This document shows, piece by piece, positions 34,640 to 43,081 of a stretch of 64,000 bases of DNA. The DNA is from Limnochorda sp. L945t (GTDB lineage Bacteria; Bacillota; Limnochordia; Limnochordales; Geochordaceae). The stretch's first letter is position 1; each line of letters begins with the position of its first letter. Where the stretch lies: NCBI RefSeq assembly GCF_035593305.1, contig NZ_CP141615.1, positions 62,001-126,000 on the forward strand, in the 5' to 3' direction. The notes below the pieces were generated by a model. The model saw only the letters and a list, made by a program, of their open reading frames with translations, searched no databases and was not told the DNA's origin. Made by a program: the position numbers and the translations under genes.

Positions 34640-34681
34640 GCGGATTGGGGATGGGGCCAATTGGGCCCATCCCCAATCCGC
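34640..34681. terminator. Bidirectional stem-loop between convergent operons
   Basis: Two perfect 16-bp arms (34640-34655 and 34666-34681, GCGGATTGGGGATGGG and its complement) flank a 10-nt loop. There is no long T-run on either side. It lies between the binding-protein gene and the convergent GH20 gene, so it can stop or stabilise transcripts from both sides. Confidence 0.7.
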
Positions 34682-34723
34682 TTCATGCAGCACTTCCGTA
34701 GCTTCTACCAGGCGGGCCCTCTC

Positions 34724-36787
34724 TCACTTGATCGTGCTCGGCGTGGCGACCCTGGCGTAATGCACTTCCGGCAGCGTGCCCGGGGGAGACTCCATGGGCC
34801 TCTCCAGCTTGACCTCGAGTTCGGGGATGGCGTCGAGCTCGTCGTTCAGGTAGCCGGCGATCCGGTCGGCCAACGTCGCCAGCCGCGCCTGCAGGCCGCC
34901 GTACCGCCTCTCGATCACTTCCCATCCGAACGGCTTGTACGTGGCCATCCACGTGTCGCGGTGGACTTTCCACAGATCGTCGACGGCTGCCTGCAGCGCG
35001 GGGATGTCGGTGGCTGCCATCTGCCGCAGCGTGGCCCGGTCATCCTTCGCGTAGGCCTCGGCCAGCCGCCGGCGTAGCTCGCTCTTCAGGGCCAGGGCGT
35101 GCGCGAGGTAGGCGGGGAGGAGGAGCCGCCGGCCCCAGTTGAAGCCGCGGTCCGTCTCCGCTCGGGTCGCTCTGCCGTCCTCCTGCCGTCCGTCGTCTCT
35201 CGCGCCGCCCTGCCTCTTGCTCCGGCTCGCTTTCTCTGCCGCCGCAAACAGCGCCCGTGCCAGCCTCTCATAGTGCTCCCGCAGCGGCAAGCCCTCCACC
35301 AGCGGGTCCATCACGGCCAGCAGGGGATCCTGCCACAGCAGCCACTTGCCGGGGTTGGCGTGGCTCTTGCCCGGGTCGTCGACGCCTGGCGGGGCGTCGA
35401 CCTCACTCGCCTTCACCCAGTCGTCGAAGTCGGCATCGGCCCCGCACGCGCCCCGGAAGTTGAGGCGCAGCAGGTGCTGGTCGACCGCCTCCCCCGCTGT
35501 ATAACCGTGCTCGGCGAAAAACTGGATCCCCGGCAGAGCGCTCAAGACATCGCACTCCATGCCGTCGTCGCCCCACATCGTGACGAACGCCTCCCGCAGA
35601 CCCTTCTGCTTGCACGCCCGCATGCAGGCGTCCGTCGTCGTGAACGAAAACGGCAGCGAAGCCCACAACCGATCCCACGTCCAGACGCCGCCTGCCATCA
35701 CCGGGTCGGACCCCAGCTCCCGGTGGCGATCGATCCACTCCGCGTAAAAGCCGGGGTCGAGGTGGTAGTAGTCCCAGTAGACCAGATCGACGTCTTTGGG
35801 AATGGCCCGCTTGACGTCCTCGGGGATGACGGTATCCCTGTCGTAGTAATCGTGAGTCTTGGAACCGAGCCGGAAGTACATGTCGCTCCAGATCATCGGC
35901 CGCAGACCGTGCCGCCGGCAGATCTCCCGCACCCTCCCCAGGTGGGCGTTGAGAACGTCAAAGGGACGCCTTTCGCCATGGAACTCCTTGTAGCGCCCGG
36001 TGGCGATCCCCCACGCCTCGTCCATTCCCACGTGAATGCGCTTGGTGCGGAAGGGGCTGCTGGCGGCCAGGATCATCTCCTCCACGAGCTCATAGGTCTT
36101 CTCGTCTTCGGCCAGGAGCACGCTGGCCGTGTCCCGGACCTCCTGGAAAGCCGGCCACTGCAGAACCTGTTCGAGGTGGGCCAGCGTCTGGATACAGGGG
36201 ATCATCTCGATGCCCAGGTCGAACGCGTAGTCGTCGAGCTCCTCGAGCTCGTCGCGGGTGTAGCGCCCACGCAGGTACCCGAAGAAGGGCCGCCCCGGCA
36301 CCTCGTAGGTGTCCTCGGTGTAGAGCATGCACGCATTGATGCCCATCAGCGCCACGTGGCGCAGCAGCCGCTTGGCGACGTCGACCCGCAACACGCCGTT
36401 GCGGGACGCGTCGACCATGATCCCCAGGGTATCGAACCGGGATCTTTCGCGGAACGGCGAGATGGCGACGCCGTCGCCGTTGCCGGAGACGAGCTGGCCG
36501 AGCAGCCGCCCCAGCGCCCGGAACGCTGCCGCCTTCTGCCCGTAGGCGACCCGTACCTCTCGGCCATCCTGCTCCACGTCGACCGCCAGCGACAGCCTGT
36601 CCTGCAGCGCTTCATCCCGAGCGAAGGTGAGGTCGATAGGGGTGCACTGGTCGTCACGGCACGCGCAGCCGGTCGGCTCGCCCGCCACACAGAAGTGCTC
36701 GGGACGATCGGCGATGATCGCCTTCAACCCTGCTCGCAGCTCCTCGGGGAGCGTACGGAAGTCCACCCTCAGCCTCGCGCCGGCCAT
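34724..36787 (-). CDS. GH20 beta-hexosaminidase-like glycoside hydrolase
   Basis: A 687-residue glycoside hydrolase of family 20 (exo-beta-N-acetylhexosaminidase type), probably cytoplasmic because no signal peptide is visible. An N-terminal alpha/beta domain (residues 1-115) precedes the TIM barrel. The catalytic Asp-Glu pair is D256-E257 in RIHVGMDEAWG, with MLYTEDTYEVPGRPFFGY, VYWDYYH and GGVWTWDRLW as other barrel motifs. The long C-terminal helical part (about 450-687) has a charged low-complexity insert (GARDDGRQEDGRATRAETDR). It diverges from the GH42 gene and may act on short amino-sugar oligomers brought in by the importer nearby. The exact glycan is unknown. Confidence 0.87.
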   Translation of the reverse strand: MAGARLRVDFRTLPEELRAGLKAIIADRPEHFCVAGEPTGCACRDDQCTPIDLTFARDEALQDRLSLAVDVEQDGREVRVAYGQKAAAFRALGRLLGQLVSGNGDGVAISPFRERSRFDTLGIMVDASRNGVLRVDVAKRLLRHVALMGINACMLYTEDTYEVPGRPFFGYLRGRYTRDELEELDDYAFDLGIEMIPCIQTLAHLEQVLQWPAFQEVRDTASVLLAEDEKTYELVEEMILAASSPFRTKRIHVGMDEAWGIATGRYKEFHGERRPFDVLNAHLGRVREICRRHGLRPMIWSDMYFRLGSKTHDYYDRDTVIPEDVKRAIPKDVDLVYWDYYHLDPGFYAEWIDRHRELGSDPVMAGGVWTWDRLWASLPFSFTTTDACMRACKQKGLREAFVTMWGDDGMECDVLSALPGIQFFAEHGYTAGEAVDQHLLRLNFRGACGADADFDDWVKASEVDAPPGVDDPGKSHANPGKWLLWQDPLLAVMDPLVEGLPLREHYERLARALFAAAEKASRSKRQGGARDDGRQEDGRATRAETDRGFNWGRRLLLPAYLAHALALKSELRRRLAEAYAKDDRATLRQMAATDIPALQAAVDDLWKVHRDTWMATYKPFGWEVIERRYGGLQARLATLADRIAGYLNDELDAIPELEVKLERPMESPPGTLPEVHYARVATPSTIK

Positions 36788-36886
36788 GGCCCCATCGCCT
36801 CCCGGCGAAGGGCTTCGTCTCAGGCGTTTGGCCTCCTCCTATCCTCACTCTTGCAATCGGTGGCAGGATCCTGGTGCGCGAGGTCG

Positions 36887-36900
36887 AACAACCTGTTGTT
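36887..36900. promoter_or_regulatory. Candidate operator between GH20 and GH42 genes
   Basis: AACAAC and GTTGTT form perfect 6-bp arms around CT in the 203-bp divergent gap 36788-36990. An AT-rich patch with TATATT (minus strand, about 36907-36912) lies beside it and could be a -10 box. No regulator gene is nearby, so the protein is unknown. Nothing else is seen in this gap. Confidence 0.4.
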
Positions 36901-36990
36901 ACATCAATATATCTGCCCTCGCGTATCCAGTTCCTGCCAATCCTCCCGCGACGCAGGGGCAGCTGAGAACGACGAAGGAGGCAGGCGGCA

Positions 36991-39414
36991 GTGACGAACG
37001 GTTCCGCCCTACCCCGGCCTTTCTTGCCCGTGGCGGCGTGGTACACCGCAGGCCCCTCCCGGGCGACCATGGTCGAGCCCCTGGGGCCCGACGGGGACGA
37101 CATCGTTCGCCGGGACCTGGCTCACCTCCGGGAAGCGGGCTTCAATACGGTGCGGGGCTGGATCGATTGGGCCTCGGGCGAGTCGTCCCCGGGGGAGTAC
37201 CACTTCGAGGCGCTCGACCGGCTGCTGCGCCACGCGGGCGAGATGGGGCTGCGGGTCGTCCTGCAGCTGTACCTGGATTCGGCACCCGATTGGATCCTGC
37301 AGGAGTTCCCCGACGGCCGGTACGTCTCCCAGGGCGGGCAGGCCATCGATTCGCAGGGGTCTCCCGGCTTCTGCTACGACCACCCCGGGGTGCGCCAGGC
37401 GGCCGAGCACTTCATGCGGGCCGTGGCCGAGCGCGTCAAAGACCACGCGGCCTTTCTGGCCTACGACGTGTGGAGCGAGCCCCACATCGTCCAGTGGGCG
37501 TACTTCGATTACCTGCCGCAGCCGGCCCTCTTCTGTTACTGCCACCACTCCAAGCAGCGGTTCCGCCGGTGGTTGAAGGGCCGCTACCAAGACCTGGCGG
37601 CGCTCAACCGGGCATGGTACCGGGGGTTCGTCAGCTGGGAGGCCGTGGACCCGCCCCGCTTCATTTCGCTCATGACCTACACCGACTTCATCGACTGGCA
37701 GCGGTTCATCATCGCCAAGATCACGGAAGACCTGGCCTGGCGAGCCCGGACCATCAAGTCGGTCGACCCCGTCCATCCCGTTACCAGCCACTCCGCGGTG
37801 CCGGCGGTGATGGTGACGCCTCTGGTCGAGCAGGGCGAGCCGGACGACTGGGCGGTGACGAAGGTCGTCGACATATGGGGCACCTCGTTTTACCCCAAGC
37901 ACGTCGGGGCCAAGGAGACCGCCGATCCCGCCGTGCGCGGCGCATACCTCGACAGCACGCGTTCGGCGTGCGCCTCGGTGGGCAAGCCCTTCTGGCTCGG
38001 CGAGCTCCAGGGAGGGCACGGTTACGTCGGGACGTTCGCAGAGCCGGTGACCGCTGCCGATATCCGGGCGTGGACATGGGGGCCCATCAGCCACGGGGCC
38101 AAAGGGCTCAACTTCTACGCATGGCGCCCGATGAGCCGCGGCTACGAGTCGGCCGGCTTCGGCTTGACCCATCCGGACGGCTCCCCGACGGAGCGCTCGA
38201 AGGCCGCGGGGGAGGTGGCGCGCCTCGTCGACCGCTACGCCGACCTCTTCGCGGCCGCGCAGGTGCCCCAGGCGGACGCCGCGATCCTCTGGAACAACGA
38301 CGCCAACATCCTCTGGGGCTGCCTGCGGGAGAAGTCGCCGTACGTCCCCTCGAGGGCTCTGTTGGGGGTGTACCGGGCGCTTTTCGAGCGCCACTACCCC
38401 GTCGACTTCGTCCACCCCGACCAGATCGCCGGGGTTGCCGGCGGGGCACAGGGCCGTGCTGCTCGCCCTGTCCACGAGGAGGTCGGCCATGCGGGCGCGG
38501 GCGGCGACGCCGGTTGGGCCGGCCATGACGTTGGGCCCGGCGCCGCGCTCGGCCTCGCTCCCGGGCCGGAACCCATCGAGGTGGGCCGCTACCGCGTGAT
38601 CTACATGCCCTTTTCCATCATGGTGCGGCGAGACGTGGCGAGAGGGCTGGCCGCCTTCGTCGAGGGCGGCGGCACCGTCGTGGCCGAGGCCCGCACGGGG
38701 TGGAACGACGAGGCCGGCGTGGTCGACCGGTCGGTACCCGGCTCCGGCCTGCGCGAGCTCTTCGGAGCCCAGGAGCACTGGACGGCCGGGCGGCGAGATC
38801 TCCAGGAGCCGGTGGTGCTGTTCGTCGACCCGGCGCCCGGGGTCTCCGGCTTCGAAGGGGGGAGGGTCACCGGGGCGTTCTACCAGCAGGCGCTGGAGCC
38901 GCTCGAGGCCGAGGTCGTCGGCCGTTTCCAAGATGGAGAGCCGGCCGTGACGGTGCGCCGGGCCGGCCGCGGGCAGGCCGTACTGGTCGGGAGCTGGGTG
39001 AGCCTGGCTTACCACGTACAGCGGGACCCGGCGTCGGGTGCCTTCCTCGCCGGGTTCGCACAGGCGGCCGGGGCCAGGCGGCCCGTGCTGGTCGAGGGAG
39101 CTTCACCCGGACAGGTGGAGGCCCGGCTCTCGAGGGGCGAGACCAGGGAACAGGGGCCGTTCGGCATCCTGTACGTGTTCAACCACTCCGCCGACGAGCT
39201 GGCGGTGCGGCTGGCCGTCGACCCGCCGGCAGGGGCGGGCCGGTTCGAGCTACGAGAGCTGACGGCGCAAGACGGGCGGCCGGGCGCGCTCGGCAGCGGC
39301 AAGGTGCATCAGGCGGTGGTATGGCCCGGGCCGGACGGGCGGCCCCGTATCGTGCTGGACGACGTGCGGCTCCTTCCCTGGGCCGTGGCGGTGGTGCTGA
39401 TCCGGCCGGAGTGA
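36991..39414 (+). CDS. GH42 beta-galactosidase-like enzyme
   Basis: An 807-residue cytoplasmic glycoside hydrolase of family 42. The GTG at 36991 has GAAGGAGG 13 nt upstream. The catalytic TIM barrel covers residues 15-400: acid/base Glu163 in AYDVWSEPH and nucleophile Glu338 in WLGELQGG, with GPISHGAKGLNFYAWRP downstream. FCYDHP near 127 and FCYCHH near 181 recall the Cys cluster of some GH42 enzymes. A trimerisation-like domain (about 415-640) with a Gly/Ala-rich insert (495-520) and a small C-terminal beta domain follow. It precedes a sugar importer 59 nt away. The usual Asn before the acid/base Glu is Ser here, so it may act on something other than lactose. Confidence 0.88.
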   Translation: MTNGSALPRPFLPVAAWYTAGPSRATMVEPLGPDGDDIVRRDLAHLREAGFNTVRGWIDWASGESSPGEYHFEALDRLLRHAGEMGLRVVLQLYLDSAPDWILQEFPDGRYVSQGGQAIDSQGSPGFCYDHPGVRQAAEHFMRAVAERVKDHAAFLAYDVWSEPHIVQWAYFDYLPQPALFCYCHHSKQRFRRWLKGRYQDLAALNRAWYRGFVSWEAVDPPRFISLMTYTDFIDWQRFIIAKITEDLAWRARTIKSVDPVHPVTSHSAVPAVMVTPLVEQGEPDDWAVTKVVDIWGTSFYPKHVGAKETADPAVRGAYLDSTRSACASVGKPFWLGELQGGHGYVGTFAEPVTAADIRAWTWGPISHGAKGLNFYAWRPMSRGYESAGFGLTHPDGSPTERSKAAGEVARLVDRYADLFAAAQVPQADAAILWNNDANILWGCLREKSPYVPSRALLGVYRALFERHYPVDFVHPDQIAGVAGGAQGRAARPVHEEVGHAGAGGDAGWAGHDVGPGAALGLAPGPEPIEVGRYRVIYMPFSIMVRRDVARGLAAFVEGGGTVVAEARTGWNDEAGVVDRSVPGSGLRELFGAQEHWTAGRRDLQEPVVLFVDPAPGVSGFEGGRVTGAFYQQALEPLEAEVVGRFQDGEPAVTVRRAGRGQAVLVGSWVSLAYHVQRDPASGAFLAGFAQAAGARRPVLVEGASPGQVEARLSRGETREQGPFGILYVFNHSADELAVRLAVDPPAGAGRFELRELTAQDGRPGALGSGKVHQAVVWPGPDGRPRIVLDDVRLLPWAVAVVLIRPE

Positions 39415-39473
39415 GGGGTCTTTGGCCTGTGTGAGCCATGGGCGATGAGCAGGGGAAAGGGGTGTTTCGACCA

Positions 39474-40796
39474 ATGAGCAACAGGCGGTGGTGGCGCCGG
39501 TCGGTGATGGTAGTAGCGGTCTCTGTGGCAGCCGCGATGGTGTGGTCGGCGGTCGCGCTCGGAGCGGCCAGGAAGCGCATCGTGTGGCAGGTGCATTGGA
39601 GCGACTTCCAGATCGAGGGGATCTACAAGGACAAGGAACTGGTTGCCAAGGGCCTGCGCCAGTACGTTCAGGAGTATCAGAAGAGCCATCCCGACGTCGA
39701 AATCGAGCTCCAGAGCGTACCCATGGAGGAATACCTCAACAAGCTCCTGGTTGCCCAGGCAACCGGCACCGGGCCGGACATCATCAGCGTCCTCAACACC
39801 TGGGGGCCCCAGCTGGTGCAGGACGGCGTGCTCGATCCCGTGCCTGCCGACCTCGTCAAGGACGTGAAGGCCAACTACATTCCCGTGGCCGTCCAGGGCG
39901 CTACCGTGGACGGGGAGATTTGGGGTATTCCCTTCGAAGTCGGCAACTACGCCCTCGTGTACAACAAGAAGCACCTCGCGGAGGCGGGGTTCGGGGCGCC
40001 GCCCAAGGTCTGGTCGGAACTGGTCGACATGGGTGCCAAGCTTACCAAGCGCAGCAAGGACAAGACCATCGAACGCTACGGTTTCGCCTTCCTGGCCGGC
40101 TGGGAGTCGGCGGTCGTCCACCCGTATCTCGGCCTGTTGTGGAGCTGCGGCGGCGAGTTCCTCGCTCCGGATTTCAAGAAGGCGATGTTCAACAGCCCCC
40201 AGGGAGTCCAGGCGCTCGAGGCGGAGCTCGATCTGTTCCGCAAGGGCGCGACGGACGTCTCCGGGAGCGTCTGGGAGTTTCCGCAGGGGCGCGTCTCCAC
40301 CATGATCATGGCCTCCTGGTATGAGTCGACGCTCGTGCAGAGCTTCGGTAAGGAGTACGAGGCCACCGTTGGCGTAGCACCGGTGCCGGAGCTGTGTGGC
40401 AAGTCCATCAATGCCGCCTATTCGTGGTGGCTGGGCGTCAACGCCTCCAGCCGGGTACGGAAGGAGGCGTGGGACTTCATCCGGTGGTTCGCGGCCCAGC
40501 CGCTCAAGAACGGCACGACGTTGATGGGCACGTACCAGGCGACCAACATCGGCAGCATCCCGCCGCGGAAAGGGGACTTGAACGGCCACCCGGCCCAGCT
40601 CAACGACCTGTACACCCGGGTCTTCGTACAGGAGCTCGCCCATGCCCGCCACGAGCCCAACGTGCTGCAGGGCGCCGAAATCAAGAGCGTGCTGTGGCAC
40701 GAGATCGTGGAGGCGTGGCACGGCAGGAAGACCAGCCAGCAGGCCCTTGGCGACGCGGCGAGGAAGATCGACGGGATCCTGAAAGAGCTGTACTGA
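39474..40796 (+). CDS. Extracellular sugar-binding protein
   Basis: A 440-residue family 1-like binding protein of the glycan importer. The ATG at 39474 has GGGGAAAGGGG upstream; an in-frame start 36 nt earlier is less likely. A signal peptide (SVMVVAVSVAAAMVWSAVAL) leads to YVQEYQKSHPDVEIELQSVP, GTGPDIISVLNTWGPQLVQDG and IPFEVGNYALVYNKKHLAEAG, all typical. The C-terminal half carries NAAYSWWLGVNASSRVRKEAWDFI. It stands between the GH42 gene and two permeases, so it probably binds an oligosaccharide that GH42, GH20 or GH4 then degrades. Confidence 0.93.
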   Translation: MSNRRWWRRSVMVVAVSVAAAMVWSAVALGAARKRIVWQVHWSDFQIEGIYKDKELVAKGLRQYVQEYQKSHPDVEIELQSVPMEEYLNKLLVAQATGTGPDIISVLNTWGPQLVQDGVLDPVPADLVKDVKANYIPVAVQGATVDGEIWGIPFEVGNYALVYNKKHLAEAGFGAPPKVWSELVDMGAKLTKRSKDKTIERYGFAFLAGWESAVVHPYLGLLWSCGGEFLAPDFKKAMFNSPQGVQALEAELDLFRKGATDVSGSVWEFPQGRVSTMIMASWYESTLVQSFGKEYEATVGVAPVPELCGKSINAAYSWWLGVNASSRVRKEAWDFIRWFAAQPLKNGTTLMGTYQATNIGSIPPRKGDLNGHPAQLNDLYTRVFVQELAHARHEPNVLQGAEIKSVLWHEIVEAWHGRKTSQQALGDAARKIDGILKELY

Positions 40797-40891
40797 GCCG
40801 GTCGAGATCCGTCCGGTGCGGGGCGGCGCCGGGACCAGGAGGGGCTCCCGCGCTTCCCCAGCCCTCGCACTACGAGAGGCGGTCGGATGGC

Positions 40892-41806
40892 ATGGCCCTT
40901 TCCCGGCGGGCCCGGCAAACCATCACGGGGTACGCGTTCTTGTCGCCGGCGCTCCTGTTTTACGCCGTCTTCCTGCTGATCCCCGTGGGGATGTCGGTGT
41001 ACATTTCGTTCACCAACTGGAACTTGCTCACGCCGCTCGAGCGAGCGCGCAAGGTCGGGTGGAGCAACTACCTCTACCTGTTGCAAGAGGACGACATGTT
41101 CGGCGCCGCGCTGCGCAACACCGTCATATACGCCCTTGGCACCGTGTTCATCGGCATGGCCGTGGCGCTGTTGATCGCGCTCCTGATCAACAATGCCCGG
41201 GGCGGGCCGTTGTGGCGGTTCCTCATCTTTGCCCCGGTCGTGACGCCGGCCATTGCCGTAGGGCGTATCTGGGGCGGCATCTACCACCCGGCGCACGGGT
41301 ACCTCAACGAGATCCTGCGCCTGGTGGGGCTGCCGCCGCAGCAGTGGCTCGCGAGCGCCGAGCGCGCCCTTCCCTCCATCATGGCGACTGCCATCTGGGC
41401 CGGCGTCGGGGCCACGGTGATCGTCCTCATCGCGGGCCTGCGCAACGTGCCGGCCCAGTACTACGATGCGGCGCGCATCGACGGCGCGGGGCCGTGGCAC
41501 GAGTTCTGGCACGTGACGCTGCCGATGCTGCGGCCCACGGTGCTCTTCCTGTCGGTCACGGGGCTCATCGGGGCATGGCAGGTGTTCGACCTGGTCTATG
41601 CCATGGCGGTCGGCGGCACGGAGTCGGGGACGACCCCGGCGCGAGCGGTCATGGTCGTGGCGCTTTACCTTTACACGACTGCGTTCCGCAACCTCCGGGC
41701 AGGACGGGCGACGGCCGGTGCGCTGTTATTGTTCGTGATCATCTTCGTGGTGACCCTCATCCTGCTGCGCGTGCTGCGCCGGGGAGGTCTCGAAGCCTAT
41801 GAGTGA
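40892..41806 (+). CDS. Sugar ABC importer permease (MalF/UgpA type)
   Basis: A 304-residue permease with six hydrophobic helices beginning GYAFLSPALLFYAVFLLIP. The coupling motif YYDAARIDGAGPWHEFWHVTLPMLRP near 190 identifies the family. The ATG at 40892 follows GAGAGGCGG; the frame upstream is a shadow of the binding-protein gene. It overlaps the next permease by 8 nt. No ATPase gene accompanies it. Confidence 0.94.
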   Translation: MALSRRARQTITGYAFLSPALLFYAVFLLIPVGMSVYISFTNWNLLTPLERARKVGWSNYLYLLQEDDMFGAALRNTVIYALGTVFIGMAVALLIALLINNARGGPLWRFLIFAPVVTPAIAVGRIWGGIYHPAHGYLNEILRLVGLPPQQWLASAERALPSIMATAIWAGVGATVIVLIAGLRNVPAQYYDAARIDGAGPWHEFWHVTLPMLRPTVLFLSVTGLIGAWQVFDLVYAMAVGGTESGTTPARAVMVVALYLYTTAFRNLRAGRATAGALLLFVIIFVVTLILLRVLRRGGLEAYE

Positions 41807-42779
41807 CCCATCAACGGTCGCCGGCCACGGTCGCATCGGCGCGGCTCGCACGCAGGCAGGCGCCGTCACGGCGCTGCGTGGGAAGCTGCCGCCACACCGG
41901 CGGGCCGGCCGGGTAGCGCTCGGCGTGGTGCGCTACGGCGTCATCGCGCTGGTGGCTGCGGCCATGTTCCTGCCCTTTTTCTGGATGATCAGCGCCTCGC
42001 TCATGACCTACCAGGAGAGCATCCGCATCCCGCCCGTCTGGTGGCCGGAGGTGCCACAATGGCAGCACTACGCCGAGGTCCTGCGGGATCCCAACGTGCC
42101 TCTCGGGCTGTACTTCGCCAACAGCGCGATCGTCTCGTCCGCCGTGACGCTCCTCGTGCTGGCGACGAGCTCGCTCGCCGGCTATGCCCTCACGAAGCTC
42201 CACTTCCCCGGCCGGGACGCCATCTTCGCCTTCTTCCTGTCGACCATGATGTTCCCGGCGTTCCTGTTTCTCGTGCCGGTCTACTACATCCTGAAGCGCC
42301 TGCCGCTCATGGGCGGCAACGACTGGCTGGGCATGGGCGGGGTCGGCGCGCTGCAGTCGCACATGGCCCTCATCCTGCCCTTCGCCGTCAGCGCGTGGGG
42401 GATCTTCCTCATGCGCCAGTTCATGATGAGCGTCCCGGACGAACTACTGGACGCAGCCCGCATCGACGGCGCCTCCGAGATCGGGATCTGGGCCCGGATC
42501 ATGCTGCCGCTCACCCGGCCCGCGCTGGCGACGGTCGCCATCTTCACGTTCATCGGGCAGTGGAACTACCTCTTGTGGCCCCTCATCGTCACGACGTCGG
42601 CTCCGCACCTCATGACCGTGCCCGTCGGCATCCGGATGATGGCGACGGCCTACTCCACGGCCCTCAGTGCGGGCCGGCTGCAGGCCGCGACGGCCATGGC
42701 GGTGGTGCCGACGATCTTGGTTTTCCTGGCCATGCAGCGCCACTATATCCGGGGCTTCGCCCTCACCGGATTCAAGTGA
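41799..42779 (+). CDS. Sugar ABC importer permease (MalG/UgpE type)
   Basis: A 326-residue permease with a 45-residue basic N-terminal extension before the first helix (YGVIALVAAAMFLPFFWMIS). ELLDAARIDGASEIGIWARIMLPLTRPA near 213 is the coupling motif and AMQRHYIRGFALTGFK the family C-terminus. The ATG at 41799 overlaps the previous gene. It completes the transport set of the glycan locus. Confidence 0.94.
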   Translation: MSDPSTVAGHGRIGAARTQAGAVTALRGKLPPHRRAGRVALGVVRYGVIALVAAAMFLPFFWMISASLMTYQESIRIPPVWWPEVPQWQHYAEVLRDPNVPLGLYFANSAIVSSAVTLLVLATSSLAGYALTKLHFPGRDAIFAFFLSTMMFPAFLFLVPVYYILKRLPLMGGNDWLGMGGVGALQSHMALILPFAVSAWGIFLMRQFMMSVPDELLDAARIDGASEIGIWARIMLPLTRPALATVAIFTFIGQWNYLLWPLIVTTSAPHLMTVPVGIRMMATAYSTALSAGRLQAATAMAVVPTILVFLAMQRHYIRGFALTGFK

Positions 42780-43081
42780 GACGGTGGGCCGGCAGCGGAG
42801 GACGCGCGGCTCGGGGGGGACCGGCCGGGCCGCGCACGCACCTCAAGGCGCTTCGCCTGACGCGACAATAGCGAGCGTTTTCAGAATCACGGCACCCGAG
42901 ACCTACCATGGCCGTCGCTGTTGATTACCGACGAGCCTCTGCCCATGGTAGACGCTTCGCTCAAGGGCGATGGAGGCTTGCAGGGGGGTCAAGCCGCCGC
43001 GCGTCGAAGTGGACGGCCGGCAAGTCCTGTGCCATCTTTACGGCCCGGGCCAGGGCAGGCAAGAGGGAAAGGGGTAGGGGC
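42780..43081. other. Intergenic region of 302 bp with a spaced inverted repeat
   Basis: No gene is supported here. CTACCATGG (42903-42911) and CCATGGTAG (42943-42951) form 9-bp arms 31 nt apart, which could be a stem or paired half-sites ahead of the GH4 gene. The first 80 bp after the permease are GC-rich and can form weak hairpins, without a clear terminator. Confidence 0.35.

Noticed and set aside
35099-36994. A 631-residue plus-strand frame antisense to GH20
   Set aside because: The GH20 catalytic pair HVGMDEAW is on the other strand. The plus frame shows only GC-driven composition.
37009-39015. A 668-residue frame antisense to GH42
   Set aside because: No recognisable domain, no ribosome site, and full overlap with a gene that has both catalytic residues.
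42903-42951. A riboswitch ahead of the GH4 gene
   Set aside because: Only one 9-bp spaced inverted repeat is present, and no conserved riboswitch core was recognised.
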